Assembly (NCBI GenBank): GCA_002995625.1
Contig: PVBP01000006.1
Coordinates: 1 to 64,000, forward strand
Direction of reading: 5' to 3'
DNA length: 64,000 bases
DNA from: Lysobacteraceae bacterium
Lineage (GTDB): Bacteria; Pseudomonadota; Gammaproteobacteria; Xanthomonadales; Ahniellaceae
Part shown: positions 7,634-16,590 of the stretch, in pieces
How the letters are laid out: every line of letters starts with the position of its first letter
Numbering within the stretch: position 1 is the stretch's first letter
Program-made: the position numbers and the translations under genes
The notes under the pieces: model-generated
Told to the model about the DNA's origin: nothing
The model's database searches: none
The model's input: the letters and a program-made list of their open reading frames with translations, nothing else

Positions 7634-9802
7634 TCAGCTGTCGTCGGCCAGCCCGCGATTGACGAGCAGCGCGCGCACGTCCGGCTCCCGGCCGCGGAAC
7701 GCGACATAGGCCTCCATCGGCGGACGCGAGTTGCCGGCGGCGTAGACGTTCGCCCTGAGCCGCGCGGCCAGCGTCGGATCGAAGATGTCGCCGGCCTCGA
7801 GGAAGGCCGCGAAGCCGTCGGCGTCGAGCACCTCGGACCACATGTAGCTGTAGTAGGCGGCCGGGTAGCCGCCGGCGAACACGTGGCTGAAGTGCGGGCT
7901 GCGATGCCGCATCACGATCTCGTCGATCAGGCCGATCGACGCGAGCGTGTCGCGCTCGAAGGCGGCGACGTCGAGGTTCGCGGCCTCTTCCGGCGAGAGC
8001 TGGTGGAACGCCATGTCGACGAAGGCCGAGGCCAGGAACTCGACCGTCGCGAAGCCCTGGTTGAAGGTGCGCGAGGCGAGCAGCCGCTCGATCAGCGCGT
8101 CGGGCATCGGCTCGCCGGTCTCGACGTGCAGCGCGAAGCGCTTCAGCACGTACGGCTGCGTCATGTAGTGCTCCATGAACTGCGCCGGGAACTCGACGAA
8201 GTCCCGCGACACCGCGGTGCCGCTGATCGACGGGTAGGTCTGGTCGGACAGCAGGCCGTGCAGGCCATGGCCGAACTCGTGGAACAGCGTGATCGCGTCG
8301 TCGAACGAGATCAGCGCCGGCTGCCCGGCCGGCGGCTGGCTGATGTTCATCACGTTGATCACGTGCGGCAGCGCGCCGCCGTCGAGCTTGTGCTGGCGCT
8401 GGAAGCTCGACATCCACGCCCCGCCCTGCTTGCCCTGGCGCGCGAACCAGTCGCCATAGAAGAGGCCGACGAGCCCGCCGTCGGCGTTCTTGACCTCCCA
8501 GACGCGGATGCTCGGGTGCGGCACCGGGATCCCGGACAGCTCGTGGAAGCTGAGTCCGAACAGCCGGTTGCCGACGTGGAACATGCCCTCGATCAGCCGC
8601 TCAAGCTGGAGGTAGGGCTTGATGTCGCCTTCGGCGAGGTCGAACTCGCGCTTGCGGACCTTCTCGGCGTAGTAGCGCCAGTCCCAGGCTTCGATCGGAT
8701 GCCCGGCGCCCTCGGCCTTCGCGAGCGCCGTGAGCGCGGCGCGCTCCTCCTTGGCGCGCGCGAGCGCCGGCTCCCAGACCCGGCGCATCAGGTCGATCGC
8801 GGCGGCCGGGGTCCCGGCCATGCTGTCGTCCAGCATGAAGTCGGCGAACGTGTCGTAGCCGAGCAGCCGCGAGCGCTCGGCGCGCAATGCGACGATCTCG
8901 GCGATCAGCGCCTTGTTGTCGAACTCGTTGCCGTTGTCGCCGCGCAGGATCCACGCGCGCCAGGCCTTTTCGCGCAGCGCCCGGTTCGACGAGTAGGTCA
9001 GGAAGGGCTCGACGCTCGGACGCTGCAGCGTGATCACGTACTGGCCTTCGAGTCCACGCTGGCGCGCGGTCTCGGCGGCCGACTGGCGCAGGCTCTCCGG
9101 CAGCCCGGCGAGTTCCTCCTCGGTCGACAGCACCAGCGTGAAGGCCTCGGTGTCGGCCAGCAGGTTCTGCGAGAAGCGGGTCGAGAGCTCGGCGAGCCGC
9201 TGGTCGATCGCGGCCACGCGCTGGCGGCCGGCCTCGTCGAGCCTGGCGCCGGCGCGGACGAACTGGACGTAGGTGCGCTCGACCACGCGAGCGCGGTCGG
9301 CCGGCAGCGTGGCGCGCGCGGCATGGACCGCCTCGACGCGCGCGAACAGGGCCGGATCGAGCCGGATCGCGCTCTGGTGCGCCGCGAGCTTCGGCGAGTA
9401 CTCGCGCTGCAGGGCGCGGATCGCATCGGTGCTGTTGGCCGAGGCGAGGTTGCCGAAGACCGCGAACGCGCGCTCGAGCAGGCGTCCGGAGCGCTCGAGC
9501 GCGAGGATCGTGTTGTCGAAGCTCGCGGGCTCCGGGTTCGCGGTGATCGCGGCGATCTCGGCCAGGTGCGCGCGCATGCCCTCGTCGAACGCCGGTCCGA
9601 AGTGCTCGGTCGCGATCCGGTCGAACGGCACCGCGCCGTAGGGCGTGTCCCAGGTCGCCGCCAGCAGCGGGTTGGCCGCGACCGCGTCGGCGGCGGCGGC
9701 ACGCTCGGGTTCATTCGCGGCCGGAGCGGCGCGATCGCCGGAACAGCCGGCCGCAAGCGCAAGGCAGGCACCGGCGATGCCGGCACGGAACAAGGGCTTC
9801 AT
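7634..9802 (-). CDS. dcp: M3-family peptidyl-dipeptidase, lipoprotein (Dcp-like)
   Basis: The 722-residue zinc metallopeptidase has the M3 signature HEFGHGLHGLLS near residue 490, with the downstream Glu in VEFPAQFMEH. Dcp enzymes remove C-terminal dipeptides from peptides in the periplasm. The N-terminus is a lipoprotein signal with lipobox LAAGC, so the protein should be membrane-anchored outside the inner membrane, unlike soluble oligopeptidase A. The start at 9802 is chosen because it places the signal peptide at the N-terminus; an in-frame start at 9859 would add 19 residues in front. It converges on the alkB fusion gene. Confidence 0.92.
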   Translation of the reverse strand: MKPLFRAGIAGACLALAAGCSGDRAAPAANEPERAAAADAVAANPLLAATWDTPYGAVPFDRIATEHFGPAFDEGMRAHLAEIAAITANPEPASFDNTILALERSGRLLERAFAVFGNLASANSTDAIRALQREYSPKLAAHQSAIRLDPALFARVEAVHAARATLPADRARVVERTYVQFVRAGARLDEAGRQRVAAIDQRLAELSTRFSQNLLADTEAFTLVLSTEEELAGLPESLRQSAAETARQRGLEGQYVITLQRPSVEPFLTYSSNRALREKAWRAWILRGDNGNEFDNKALIAEIVALRAERSRLLGYDTFADFMLDDSMAGTPAAAIDLMRRVWEPALARAKEERAALTALAKAEGAGHPIEAWDWRYYAEKVRKREFDLAEGDIKPYLQLERLIEGMFHVGNRLFGLSFHELSGIPVPHPSIRVWEVKNADGGLVGLFYGDWFARQGKQGGAWMSSFQRQHKLDGGALPHVINVMNISQPPAGQPALISFDDAITLFHEFGHGLHGLLSDQTYPSISGTAVSRDFVEFPAQFMEHYMTQPYVLKRFALHVETGEPMPDALIERLLASRTFNQGFATVEFLASAFVDMAFHQLSPEEAANLDVAAFERDTLASIGLIDEIVMRHRSPHFSHVFAGGYPAAYYSYMWSEVLDADGFAAFLEAGDIFDPTLAARLRANVYAAGNSRPPMEAYVAFRGREPDVRALLVNRGLADDS

Positions 9803-10046
9803 CGAGACCTCCCGGTTTCCACGGACAGAACGAACCGCCGACGGTAGCGCGCCCGTCATGAGCGTGGAGTGAGCCGGAAGTCATGCGCCGCCGGGACACC
9901 GGCCGGCCGGAAGCGCCCTAACCGCAGGCCGCTGCGATCGCGGCCGCGGGCCGCCGCGCTCGGGACGGCGGCCAGGCGATCCCGGCGGCACGGCGGGTGA
10001 CGCGGCACGGCCCGCCCGTTCGGCGAGCCGACGCCGACCGCCCGCG

Positions 10047-10496
10047 CTAGAGCGAGGCGACCCGCACGAAGGTGTGGTCGCCGATCACCGCGACCGGTTC
10101 CGACTGCGCCCAGGCCGGAGGCCGGCGCACGACGTTGTGGGCGAAGAAGTGGTCGGCGCCGGGCACGACCTGCCGGCGTTCGGACGGTGGCTGCTGCCAC
10201 ATCGCGATGGCCTGCCCGGCGATCCGCCATGCCTTGTTCCAGGCCTCCGGGTGATCGATCGGCGTCGAGGCCGGCACCAGTGTCGGCGCGAACTGGCCGC
10301 GGGCCTTGACCACCTCGCAGATGCTGCCGCCCCAGCGGCCATGTTCGACCCGGCGCAACGCGACCTCGGCGACGGCCCACTGGCCGCGCGTCGGCTGGTC
10401 GCGCGCCTCGAGGTAGATCGTGGCCGCAAGGCAGGTCTGCTCCTTGACCGGGCCTCCGATCAGCGCGGCAATCCAGAACAGGGTGGCGAGTGTCAT
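10047..10496 (-). CDS. Cell wall hydrolase, SleB-like
   Basis: The 149-residue protein has a hydrophobic N-terminal segment (about 15 residues, probable signal or anchor). The SleB/CwlJ hydrolase domain follows, with AATIYLEARDQ carrying the catalytic-type Glu, and QWAVAEVALRR and CEVVKARGQFAP further on. Such enzymes cleave peptidoglycan glycan strands; in non-sporulating proteobacteria they are taken to remodel the wall. The start at 10496 puts the hydrophobic segment first; a GTG at 10529 would add 11 charged residues. The gene stands alone. Confidence 0.82.
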   Translation of the reverse strand: MTLATLFWIAALIGGPVKEQTCLAATIYLEARDQPTRGQWAVAEVALRRVEHGRWGGSICEVVKARGQFAPTLVPASTPIDHPEAWNKAWRIAGQAIAMWQQPPSERRQVVPGADHFFAHNVVRRPPAWAQSEPVAVIGDHTFVRVASL

Positions 10497-11212
10497 CGAG
10501 CGTCTCCGATCCGGTCGCGCAAGCACCACGGTCCCGGCCCGGCGGGCACGCTGGTTCGCCCGCCTTCTCGGCGGTCACGATCCGGAACGGGCCCCTCTGC
10601 CTTGCCGCGGACGCGAACTGATGCTTTTTCGCAACAGTTTCTTCGTTTTCTGGGCGAGACCTTAGCCCAGCGGTGCTGAATGGAAGCACTAGCCGGCCCG
10701 TCGGAATCACGTTCGAAGCGATGGCCCAAGACGTCCGGATCGCATCTTTATCCGCTTTTGCCGGACGATCGCGACATTTGAGCTCATTTTTCCGCACGTT
10801 GCGCCTTCGGGGCCGACACCGATGGTCCCGCGCGGCGCTGGCGACCGCCGGGGCCCACCATCGCGCTGGCGGATCTTCGGGGAACCTGTCGTTCCGATCC
10901 GGAACCAAGGCCAGTCCTCGCGACCACGACTCATGTGCCGGGTCCGCCGGGGTCCGTCCCGGGGTGGGCCCTGAGACCATGGTCGTCGGTCGTCCGCACG
11001 GGGCCAGTCGGCCACGCGCCGACGCCGCGAGGCGCCGCGTACGGAGACGATGACCCGCCATCGACGCGCGCCCGCTAGAATGAGTCAAACGCTTGTTTCA
11101 ATCCGAGCGCCCGCGTCGGCCGCCTGCAGTCCGTCGGTCGCGTCGCTGGCGCGACGCACGCGCGAGGGGTCGGCCATCATCGGCGGACTCGTGCTCGCAT
11201 CGGAGGGACGCC
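10497..11212. other. Gene-free stretch with several inverted repeats
   Basis: About 716 bp separate the divergent SleB-like and lipoprotein genes. I see no convincing coding sequence. The part around 10610-10800 is AT-richer than its surroundings. It holds AACTGATGC-n6-GCAACAGTT (10616-10639) and CTGGGC-n9-GCCCAG near 10655. A GGGCCCACC/GGTGGGCCC pair about 105 bp apart lies near 10850-10970. A PsrA-like palindrome sits at 11085-11100. It could hold regulatory sites or a small RNA; nothing more specific is supported. Confidence 0.5.
11076..11100 (+). promoter_or_regulatory. Candidate -10 box with PsrA-like operator
   Basis: TAGAAT at 11076-11081 resembles a -10 element. Directly after it, at 11085-11100, lies TCAAACGCTTGTTTCA, which fits the [G/C]AAAC-N2-4-GTTT[G/C] consensus known for PsrA, a TetR-type repressor of fatty-acid beta-oxidation genes. 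A repressor bound here would cover the transcription start. The downstream genes are a lipoprotein and an acyl-CoA dehydrogenase, which fits such control. The regulator itself is not in the window. Confidence 0.5.
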
Positions 11213-11767
11213 ATGGCCTGCAGCGAACGGAAATCCGGACCGGCCGATCCGACGGGCGGCCCGGCGCGCGGCGGTGACGCGGGCCGGGCGCTCGCGCGCT
11301 CGGGGGCTCTGCTGCTCGCCGTGCTGGTGCTCGCCCTGGCCGGCTGCACGACCAAGGCCACGCCGACCGGGCTCATCTACCGGGTCAATCCGCCGGGCGT
11401 GTTCGTGCAGGCGCTCCGGGTCGACGAGGGCGGCGTGCCCAGCCTGACCCTGCGTCTGGCCAACTACAGCACGGTGCCGATGACCTTCGCGGCGCTCGAT
11501 CTCGAACTGGTCCTCGAAGGAGCCCCCGCCCTACGGGTCGCGGCGCAACCGGCCCTCGAGGTACCGGCCCTCAGCTCGGACGTGGTCGAGACCCCGCTCG
11601 TGCTGACCGCGGATGCCCGGACCGCGCTGGCCGACGCCGGGCAGTCCGGCGTGCTGACCTACCGAATAGCCGGTCGCGTGACCACGACCCGCCCCGACGG
11701 GCGCTACCCGGTCGAGTTCGAAAGTCGGCTGAGTCCCGTTCCCGGACGACCCGGCGAGTTCCGCTGA
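11213..11767 (+). CDS. LEA-type-2-like lipoprotein
   Basis: A 184-residue lipoprotein. The signal peptide ends in lipobox LALAGC, after an unusually long charged N-terminal part of about 27 residues. The remainder is a single beta-rich domain with LTLRLANYSTVPM and ALDLELVLEG, the look of the LEA14/water-stress (WHy) fold. This family has no defined biochemical role. The start ATG 11213 has a GGAGGG ribosome site 8 bp upstream. The acyl-CoA dehydrogenase gene follows after 33 bp, so both likely share the promoter at 11076. Confidence 0.75.
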   Translation: MACSERKSGPADPTGGPARGGDAGRALARSGALLLAVLVLALAGCTTKATPTGLIYRVNPPGVFVQALRVDEGGVPSLTLRLANYSTVPMTFAALDLELVLEGAPALRVAAQPALEVPALSSDVVETPLVLTADARTALADAGQSGVLTYRIAGRVTTTRPDGRYPVEFESRLSPVPGRPGEFR

Positions 11768-11800
11768 CCCCAAGGCCATTCCCAACTGCAGGAGCCCCCC

Positions 11801-13582
11801 ATGAGCCAGTACGCCGCGCCCCTCGCCGACATGCGATTCGTGCTGTTCGATGTCCTCGAGGCCGACCGGGTCCTCGGGCGACTTCCCGCTTTCGCGGAGC
11901 ACGGGCGCGAGATCTACGACGCCGTGCTCGAGGAGGCCGCCCGCTTCACCGGCCAGGTGCTCGCGCCGCTGAATCCCACCGGCGACCGGGAGGGCTGCAC
12001 GTTCGAGGACGGCCGGGTGACGACCCCGGCGGGCTTCAAGGAGGCCTACCGCCAGTTCGTCGAGGGCGGCTGGGCGGGTCTCGTGGCCGAACCGGAATAC
12101 GGCGGTCAGGGCATGCCGGAGACGATCGGCGCGGCGATCAAGGAGATGCTCGATTCGGCGAACCTGTCCTGGGGCAACTACCCGCTGCTGTCGCACGGCG
12201 CCTGCGAGGCGCTGAAGCACGTCGCCGAGGACTGGCAGCGCGAGGTGTTCCTGAGGCCGATCGTCGAAGGGCGCTGGACCGGCACGATGTGCCTGACCGA
12301 ACCGCACTGCGGGACCGACCTCGGCCTCCTCAAGACCCGTGCCGAACCGGGCCCCGACGGCACCTGGCGGATCGTCGGCACGAAGATCTTCATCACCGGC
12401 GGCGAGCACGACATGGCCGAGAACATCGTCCATCTCGTGCTCGCCCGCCTGCCGGACGCGCCGCCCGGCACCCGCGGCATCTCGCTGTTCATCGTGCCGA
12501 AGTTCAAGGTCGGCCGCGATGGGCGCATGGGGGAGCGCAACGCCGTCCACTGCGGCTCGATCGAGCACAAGATGGGGATCAAGGCCTCGGCCACCTGCGT
12601 GATGAACTTCGACGGCGCCGAAGGCTACCTGATCGGCGAGCCGCATAAGGGCCTCGCCGCGATGTTCATCATGATGAACACGGCGCGGCTCGCGGTCGGA
12701 CTGCAGGGCCTTGGCCTGATCGAGCGCGCCTACCAGAACGCGCTGGCCTACGCCCGCGACCGGCTGCAGATGCGCGCGCTGACGGGCCCCAAGCGCCCCG
12801 ACAAGCCCGCCGACCCGATCATCGTCCACCCGGACATCCGCCGGATGCTGCTGACCCAGAAGGCGATCGCCGAGGGCGGCCGCGCGCTCGCGTACTACGC
12901 CTATCTGCAGGAGGACCTGAAGCAGCGGGCGACCGACGAGGCCACGCGCCAGCGTGCCGACGATCTCGTGTCGTTCCTGACCCCGATCGTCAAGGGCGTG
13001 CTGACCGAACTCGCGAACGAATGCACGTACCACGCGGTCCAGATCCTCGGCGGGCACGGCTACATCGCCGAGTGGGGCCAGGAGCAGCTCGCGCGCGACG
13101 CCCGGATCACGACGATCTACGAGGGCACGACGCAGATCCAGGCGCTCGACCTGCTCGGCCGCAAGATCCTGCAGCTGAAGGGTCCGGGACTCCAGGCCTT
13201 TCTCGCCGAGATCGGCGCGTTCTGCGAGTCGAGCGCCGGCAATCCGGCGCTCGCGGAGTTCGTGGCGCCGCTCGGGCGCCTCGCGAAGGAATGGGGCGAG
13301 CTGACGCTCGAGATCGGCGCGAAGGCGCAGCGGAATCCCGACGAGATGGGCGCGGCCGCGGTGGACTATCTCCACTACGCCGGCTACGTCGCGATCGCGT
13401 ATTTCTGGGCCCGCGAGATCGCCGCGCTCGGCGACCACCACGGTGCCGAGTTCGCGGACGCCAAGCGCGGAACCGCGCGCTTCTACTTCGCGCGGATCCT
13501 GCCGCGCACGGCGACGCACGCCGCCGCGATCCGCGCCGGCAGCGAGGTCCTGATGGCGATGCCGGAGGCGGCGTTCGGCTGA
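11801..13582 (+). CDS. Acyl-CoA dehydrogenase with C-terminal extension
   Basis: The 593-residue FAD enzyme introduces the alpha-beta double bond in acyl-CoA, the first step of beta-oxidation. Recognised blocks are CLTEPHCGTDLG and GTKIFITGGEHDMAEN (FAD/substrate region, about residues 165-210). The segment IYEGTTQIQALDLLGRKIL (about residue 445) belongs to the C-terminal helical domain. The extra C-terminal roughly 120 residues mark the long FadE5-like group rather than the 380-residue short-chain enzymes. AGGAG lies 8 bp before the ATG. It follows the lipoprotein gene, and a PsrA-like operator precedes the pair. Chain-length preference cannot be read from the sequence. Confidence 0.92.
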   Translation: MSQYAAPLADMRFVLFDVLEADRVLGRLPAFAEHGREIYDAVLEEAARFTGQVLAPLNPTGDREGCTFEDGRVTTPAGFKEAYRQFVEGGWAGLVAEPEYGGQGMPETIGAAIKEMLDSANLSWGNYPLLSHGACEALKHVAEDWQREVFLRPIVEGRWTGTMCLTEPHCGTDLGLLKTRAEPGPDGTWRIVGTKIFITGGEHDMAENIVHLVLARLPDAPPGTRGISLFIVPKFKVGRDGRMGERNAVHCGSIEHKMGIKASATCVMNFDGAEGYLIGEPHKGLAAMFIMMNTARLAVGLQGLGLIERAYQNALAYARDRLQMRALTGPKRPDKPADPIIVHPDIRRMLLTQKAIAEGGRALAYYAYLQEDLKQRATDEATRQRADDLVSFLTPIVKGVLTELANECTYHAVQILGGHGYIAEWGQEQLARDARITTIYEGTTQIQALDLLGRKILQLKGPGLQAFLAEIGAFCESSAGNPALAEFVAPLGRLAKEWGELTLEIGAKAQRNPDEMGAAAVDYLHYAGYVAIAYFWAREIAALGDHHGAEFADAKRGTARFYFARILPRTATHAAAIRAGSEVLMAMPEAAFG

Positions 13583-13663
13583 CCGGCCGGCGACCGAATC
13601 CGGCGCGGGAACCGCGATTCGCGCCATTTCCGTCACGGGCTTCGGCTATGCTCGGAGCCCGTG

Positions 13664-14293
13664 ATGAGCGATGCGAGCGACCAGCCGGTACGGCCCGCCC
13701 TCGCGGGGCGGGCAGACATCCACAGCACCCGCGTGCTGTCGCTCGATGTCCATGGCCGCATCCTCGACTGGATCAGCTGGCAGGAAGCGGTGTGCCTGTA
13801 CGTGCGGGACGCCGTCGCGTGGACGATCGGCGAACCGTGCCTGACCATCCGCGGCGGGACCCGGCGCGACACCGGCCTGCGCAGCGAGATCCATCTGCAC
13901 CCGATCGTGGCCGGACGCGGACAGGCGCACGCCAGCCGCTTCGATCCGACCCCGGCGCTGACCAACGCCGCGCTGTTCACGCGCGACCGCAATCTGTGCC
14001 TGTACTGCGGGAACGCCTACGCGCGGTCGTCGCTGACCCGCGACCACGTGGTGCCGGTCTCGCGCGGCGGGGCGGACACGTGGGAGAACGTCGTGACCGC
14101 CTGCATCCGCTGCAACGTGGTCAAGGGCGGCCGCACGCCGCAGCAGGCCGGGATGCCGCTGCTCGCGGTCCCCTACCGGCCGAGCTGGGTCGAGCACCTG
14201 ATCCTGTCGAACCGCAACATCCTGGCCGACCAGATGGAGTTCCTCGAGAGCCATCTCCCGCGGCATCGGCGCGCGGCATTCCGGTCCTGCTGA
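13664..14293 (+). CDS. HNH endonuclease
   Basis: A 209-residue protein with an HNH motif in its C-terminal half: CLYCGNAY, then TRDHVVPVSRGG, then ACIRCNVVKGG, i.e. two Cys pairs around the Asp-His and Asn core. The N-terminal half (RVLSLDVHGRILDWISWQEA) is the conserved domain of a common proteobacterial HNH family often found as a single chromosomal gene. Its role is not established. ATG 13664 is taken; GTG 13661 directly precedes it. TATGCT at 13647-13652 is a plausible -10, which would leave almost no leader. The 3' end lies in a 29-bp tandem duplication. Confidence 0.85.
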   Translation: MSDASDQPVRPALAGRADIHSTRVLSLDVHGRILDWISWQEAVCLYVRDAVAWTIGEPCLTIRGGTRRDTGLRSEIHLHPIVAGRGQAHASRFDPTPALTNAALFTRDRNLCLYCGNAYARSSLTRDHVVPVSRGGADTWENVVTACIRCNVVKGGRTPQQAGMPLLAVPYRPSWVEHLILSNRNILADQMEFLESHLPRHRRAAFRSC

Positions 14294-14324
14294 TCCGGCG
14301 CGCGGCGTTCCGGTCCCGCTGATC
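14267..14324. repeat. Tandem duplication of 29 bp at the 3' end of the HNH gene
   Basis: The unit beginning CGGCGCGCGGC occurs at 14267-14295 and again at 14296-14324, with two base differences, and starts a third partial copy. The first copy contains the HNH gene stop codon; the second repeats it out of use. Duplication probably arose by replication slippage. Confidence 0.8.
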
Positions 14325-14325
14325 C

Positions 14326-14353
14326 GGCGCGCGCGCGTGCGGCGCCGCGCGCC
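14326..14353. terminator. Hairpin between convergent HNH and exported-protein genes
   Basis: GGCGCGCG and CGCGCGCC form an 8-bp stem around a 12-nt loop directly before the stop of the minus-strand gene. It has no T-run, so it is at best a bidirectional 3'-end structure. Confidence 0.35.
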
Positions 14354-16402
14354 TCATTCGAAGCCGTTGCGGAACAGGATGTCCGGGTCACCCGGGCCGG
14401 GCACGAGAAGCGTCACCGGAATCGGCGTTGGATCTCCGGTCGCGGCAACGAGGCCGACCGTCCCTGCTTCCGGCGGCGCGGTGCTCTCGAAACTGAACCG
14501 GAACAGCGTGCCGAAGTCGAGCGTGTTCGCCGGCTGTTCGATGAGCATTCCGCATCGCGTGGCCGGCGCGCCGGCCGGCGCCGACCAGGACACCGCGTTC
14601 CCGGTCACGGCCGGCGTCCAGTCGTCACTCGCCGGAAGGCCGTTGTCGAAGTGGGTCGTGTTCGTGATCGTGTCGCCGGGCTGGACCGGGACGCGGAAGC
14701 CGCCGAAGCCGGCATTCGAGGCGATGCACAGGTTCGGTTCGGCGCTGCCCTGACCCGTGCCCGGCGTGATCACGCGCGCGAAGTCGGCGTTGTAGACGGC
14801 GTAGTCGTAGCGGTAGCGGTCGCCGACCGGGGTCACGCGCACCGCGACCTTGAAGCGGCCGGTGTCGGTCTCGACCAGCGTGCTGGCGGCATTCGGACCC
14901 GGATTGTCCGGATCGACCCAGCGGTCGATGACCGGACCGCGTCGGAAGTTTCCCGGGCCGCTGGTCACGACCGGCACCGCCCAGACGGTCGTGAACGACG
15001 GCGTGAACTGCTGCGAGCCCATCGCCGTGAACGGATTCTTCTGGTCGCGGACGAGATACCAGGATTCGATGAAGTACTGCGCGCCAGGGTTCGTCGCCGG
15101 CGCGAGATCCGATTCGACGACCATCAGCCGGCGGTCGAAGTTGCCGGCCGCCCCGCCGCCTGAATCGTGGACGCCGTCGCAGTTCGCATCGAAGGTCGAC
15201 TGGCAGCGGCCCCAGCGGCCGCCGAAAGGATCGATCTCGCGCCGCAGGCCGAGATACGTGTTCGAGTTGTTGTTGCCGATCGAGTAGATGTCGTCGCAGC
15301 CGGGCCCGAGGATGTTGCCGTTGACGTTGCAGCCCGGGAGGCAGTTGCGGTTGATCGTGTAGAAGGCGTGCTTGACGCCGGATCGGCCGAGCTGTTCGAG
15401 CTGGCCCTGCCCGTTGATCCGGTACACCGCCCAGACCAGCATCGGGTGCTGGTCGAGGCTCTGGTACGGATAGTTCGGCTGGCCGGAGGTCGGCGGCGGG
15501 TTGACCGGCGGCCAGCCCGGACGTGCCGAACTGCTGAACATCGGGTACCACGGCACGTGCGCGGCCAGCGGGTCGGTGTCGTTCGCGATCGTCGCCCCGG
15601 GCGTGATCTTGACCACCCGGTTGGCCGAAGTACCGGTGCACCCGGACTGGCACTCGGCCGCGAGGCTGCCGCCCGCGGAGTCGCCGAGCCGGATCAGCAG
15701 GGTGCGGACCTCGACGTCGCCGACGCCCGGCTTGTGGCTGCGCGGCCAGTACACGAACGCGCAGCTCTTCGGATCGAGCGCGGTGAAGCCGTCCGGCGCG
15801 CGGACCGTCGTGGTGAGGTCGAACTGGCCGATCGTCGCCTCGGCGACCTCCGGAAGCCCGATCCACGCCGCGAGCTTCGGCGCGATCCGGATGTCGCCGT
15901 TCCGGAGGTCCACCCGCACTGCGCCGTGGAGCCTGTGGTGGACGGTCGCGATCTCGAGGATCGGGTCGCCCGCGCGATCGAGCGCGCGCAGCAGCACGTC
16001 GCCGTCGCCGGGGACCAGCGTCAACGGCCCGAGCGGAAAGCGCGCGCCGTCCGCGCGGACCAGGCTCACCGGCCACCGCACCACCGCCTCTCCGGCATCG
16101 AAATGCGCGATGCCGGCGCCCTCGGGCGTGAAACCGAGGGTACCGGCGAACGGTGCGGAAACCGGCCTGAATCCGTCGGGGTCGCGCTGGCCGACGTCGC
16201 CGGACAGGCGCACGCCGTAGGTGCGCAGCAGATGGTCGTTGAGCCGCAGCGTGGTGGCGCCGCTTTCGGTCTCGAGACGGGTTCCCTCGGCGGGGTGCGG
16301 CAGGCCGGGCGCCAGGACCGACAGATCCACCGCGACGGCCGGGAAAGTCGCCATGACAACCACGGACAGCAAGAGGATCGGGAGACGGTGCGACGAACGC
16401 AT
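14354..16402 (-). CDS. Large exported protein with C-terminal GFE tail
   Basis: The 682-residue protein starts with a clear signal peptide (ILLLSVVVMATFPAVA, cleavage after AVA). No known enzyme domain is recognised. The middle contains several Cys and Trp/Tyr-rich segments (AECQSGCTG, NRNCLPGCNVNG, GPGCDDIYSIGNNNSNT). Towards the end comes a segment describing a beta-sandwich-like fold (GDRYRYDYAVYNADFARV). The last residues are DPDILFRNGFE. A similar ending closes the secreted hydrolase at 42725-43603, which suggests a shared sorting or anchoring tail. The ATG at 16402 has CGGAG just upstream. Function unknown. Confidence 0.8.
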   Translation of the reverse strand: MRSSHRLPILLLSVVVMATFPAVAVDLSVLAPGLPHPAEGTRLETESGATTLRLNDHLLRTYGVRLSGDVGQRDPDGFRPVSAPFAGTLGFTPEGAGIAHFDAGEAVVRWPVSLVRADGARFPLGPLTLVPGDGDVLLRALDRAGDPILEIATVHHRLHGAVRVDLRNGDIRIAPKLAAWIGLPEVAEATIGQFDLTTTVRAPDGFTALDPKSCAFVYWPRSHKPGVGDVEVRTLLIRLGDSAGGSLAAECQSGCTGTSANRVVKITPGATIANDTDPLAAHVPWYPMFSSSARPGWPPVNPPPTSGQPNYPYQSLDQHPMLVWAVYRINGQGQLEQLGRSGVKHAFYTINRNCLPGCNVNGNILGPGCDDIYSIGNNNSNTYLGLRREIDPFGGRWGRCQSTFDANCDGVHDSGGGAAGNFDRRLMVVESDLAPATNPGAQYFIESWYLVRDQKNPFTAMGSQQFTPSFTTVWAVPVVTSGPGNFRRGPVIDRWVDPDNPGPNAASTLVETDTGRFKVAVRVTPVGDRYRYDYAVYNADFARVITPGTGQGSAEPNLCIASNAGFGGFRVPVQPGDTITNTTHFDNGLPASDDWTPAVTGNAVSWSAPAGAPATRCGMLIEQPANTLDFGTLFRFSFESTAPPEAGTVGLVAATGDPTPIPVTLLVPGPGDPDILFRNGFE

Positions 16403-16541
16403 GGGCAACTCCGGGTGGCGATGCCGACGCGACAGGTCGCCATCGCAGGATCTGATGACTGCCGATTAAATCAGCAATCGCTCGCCCAGGGGGAGATCCC
16501 GGTCTCGGACCGCACCGCCCGCGACCGGCCATGTCCAAACC

Positions 16542-16570
16542 TTGCCCCGGCCCGATCGTCCCGGGACAAT
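16542..16570 (+). promoter_or_regulatory. dxs promoter
   Basis: TTGCCC (16542-16547) and GACAAT (16565-16570) are separated by exactly 17 bp. Transcription would begin near 16577, so the ATG at 16531 lies upstream of the transcript and the dxs start must be further in, at 16591. Confidence 0.5.
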
Positions 16571-16590
16571 GGCGGTTTGGACCCGTGACG

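Noticed and set aside
11531-13636. 701-codon minus-strand frame opposite the acyl-CoA dehydrogenase
   Set aside because: Shadow of the real gene; composition typical of antisense translation.
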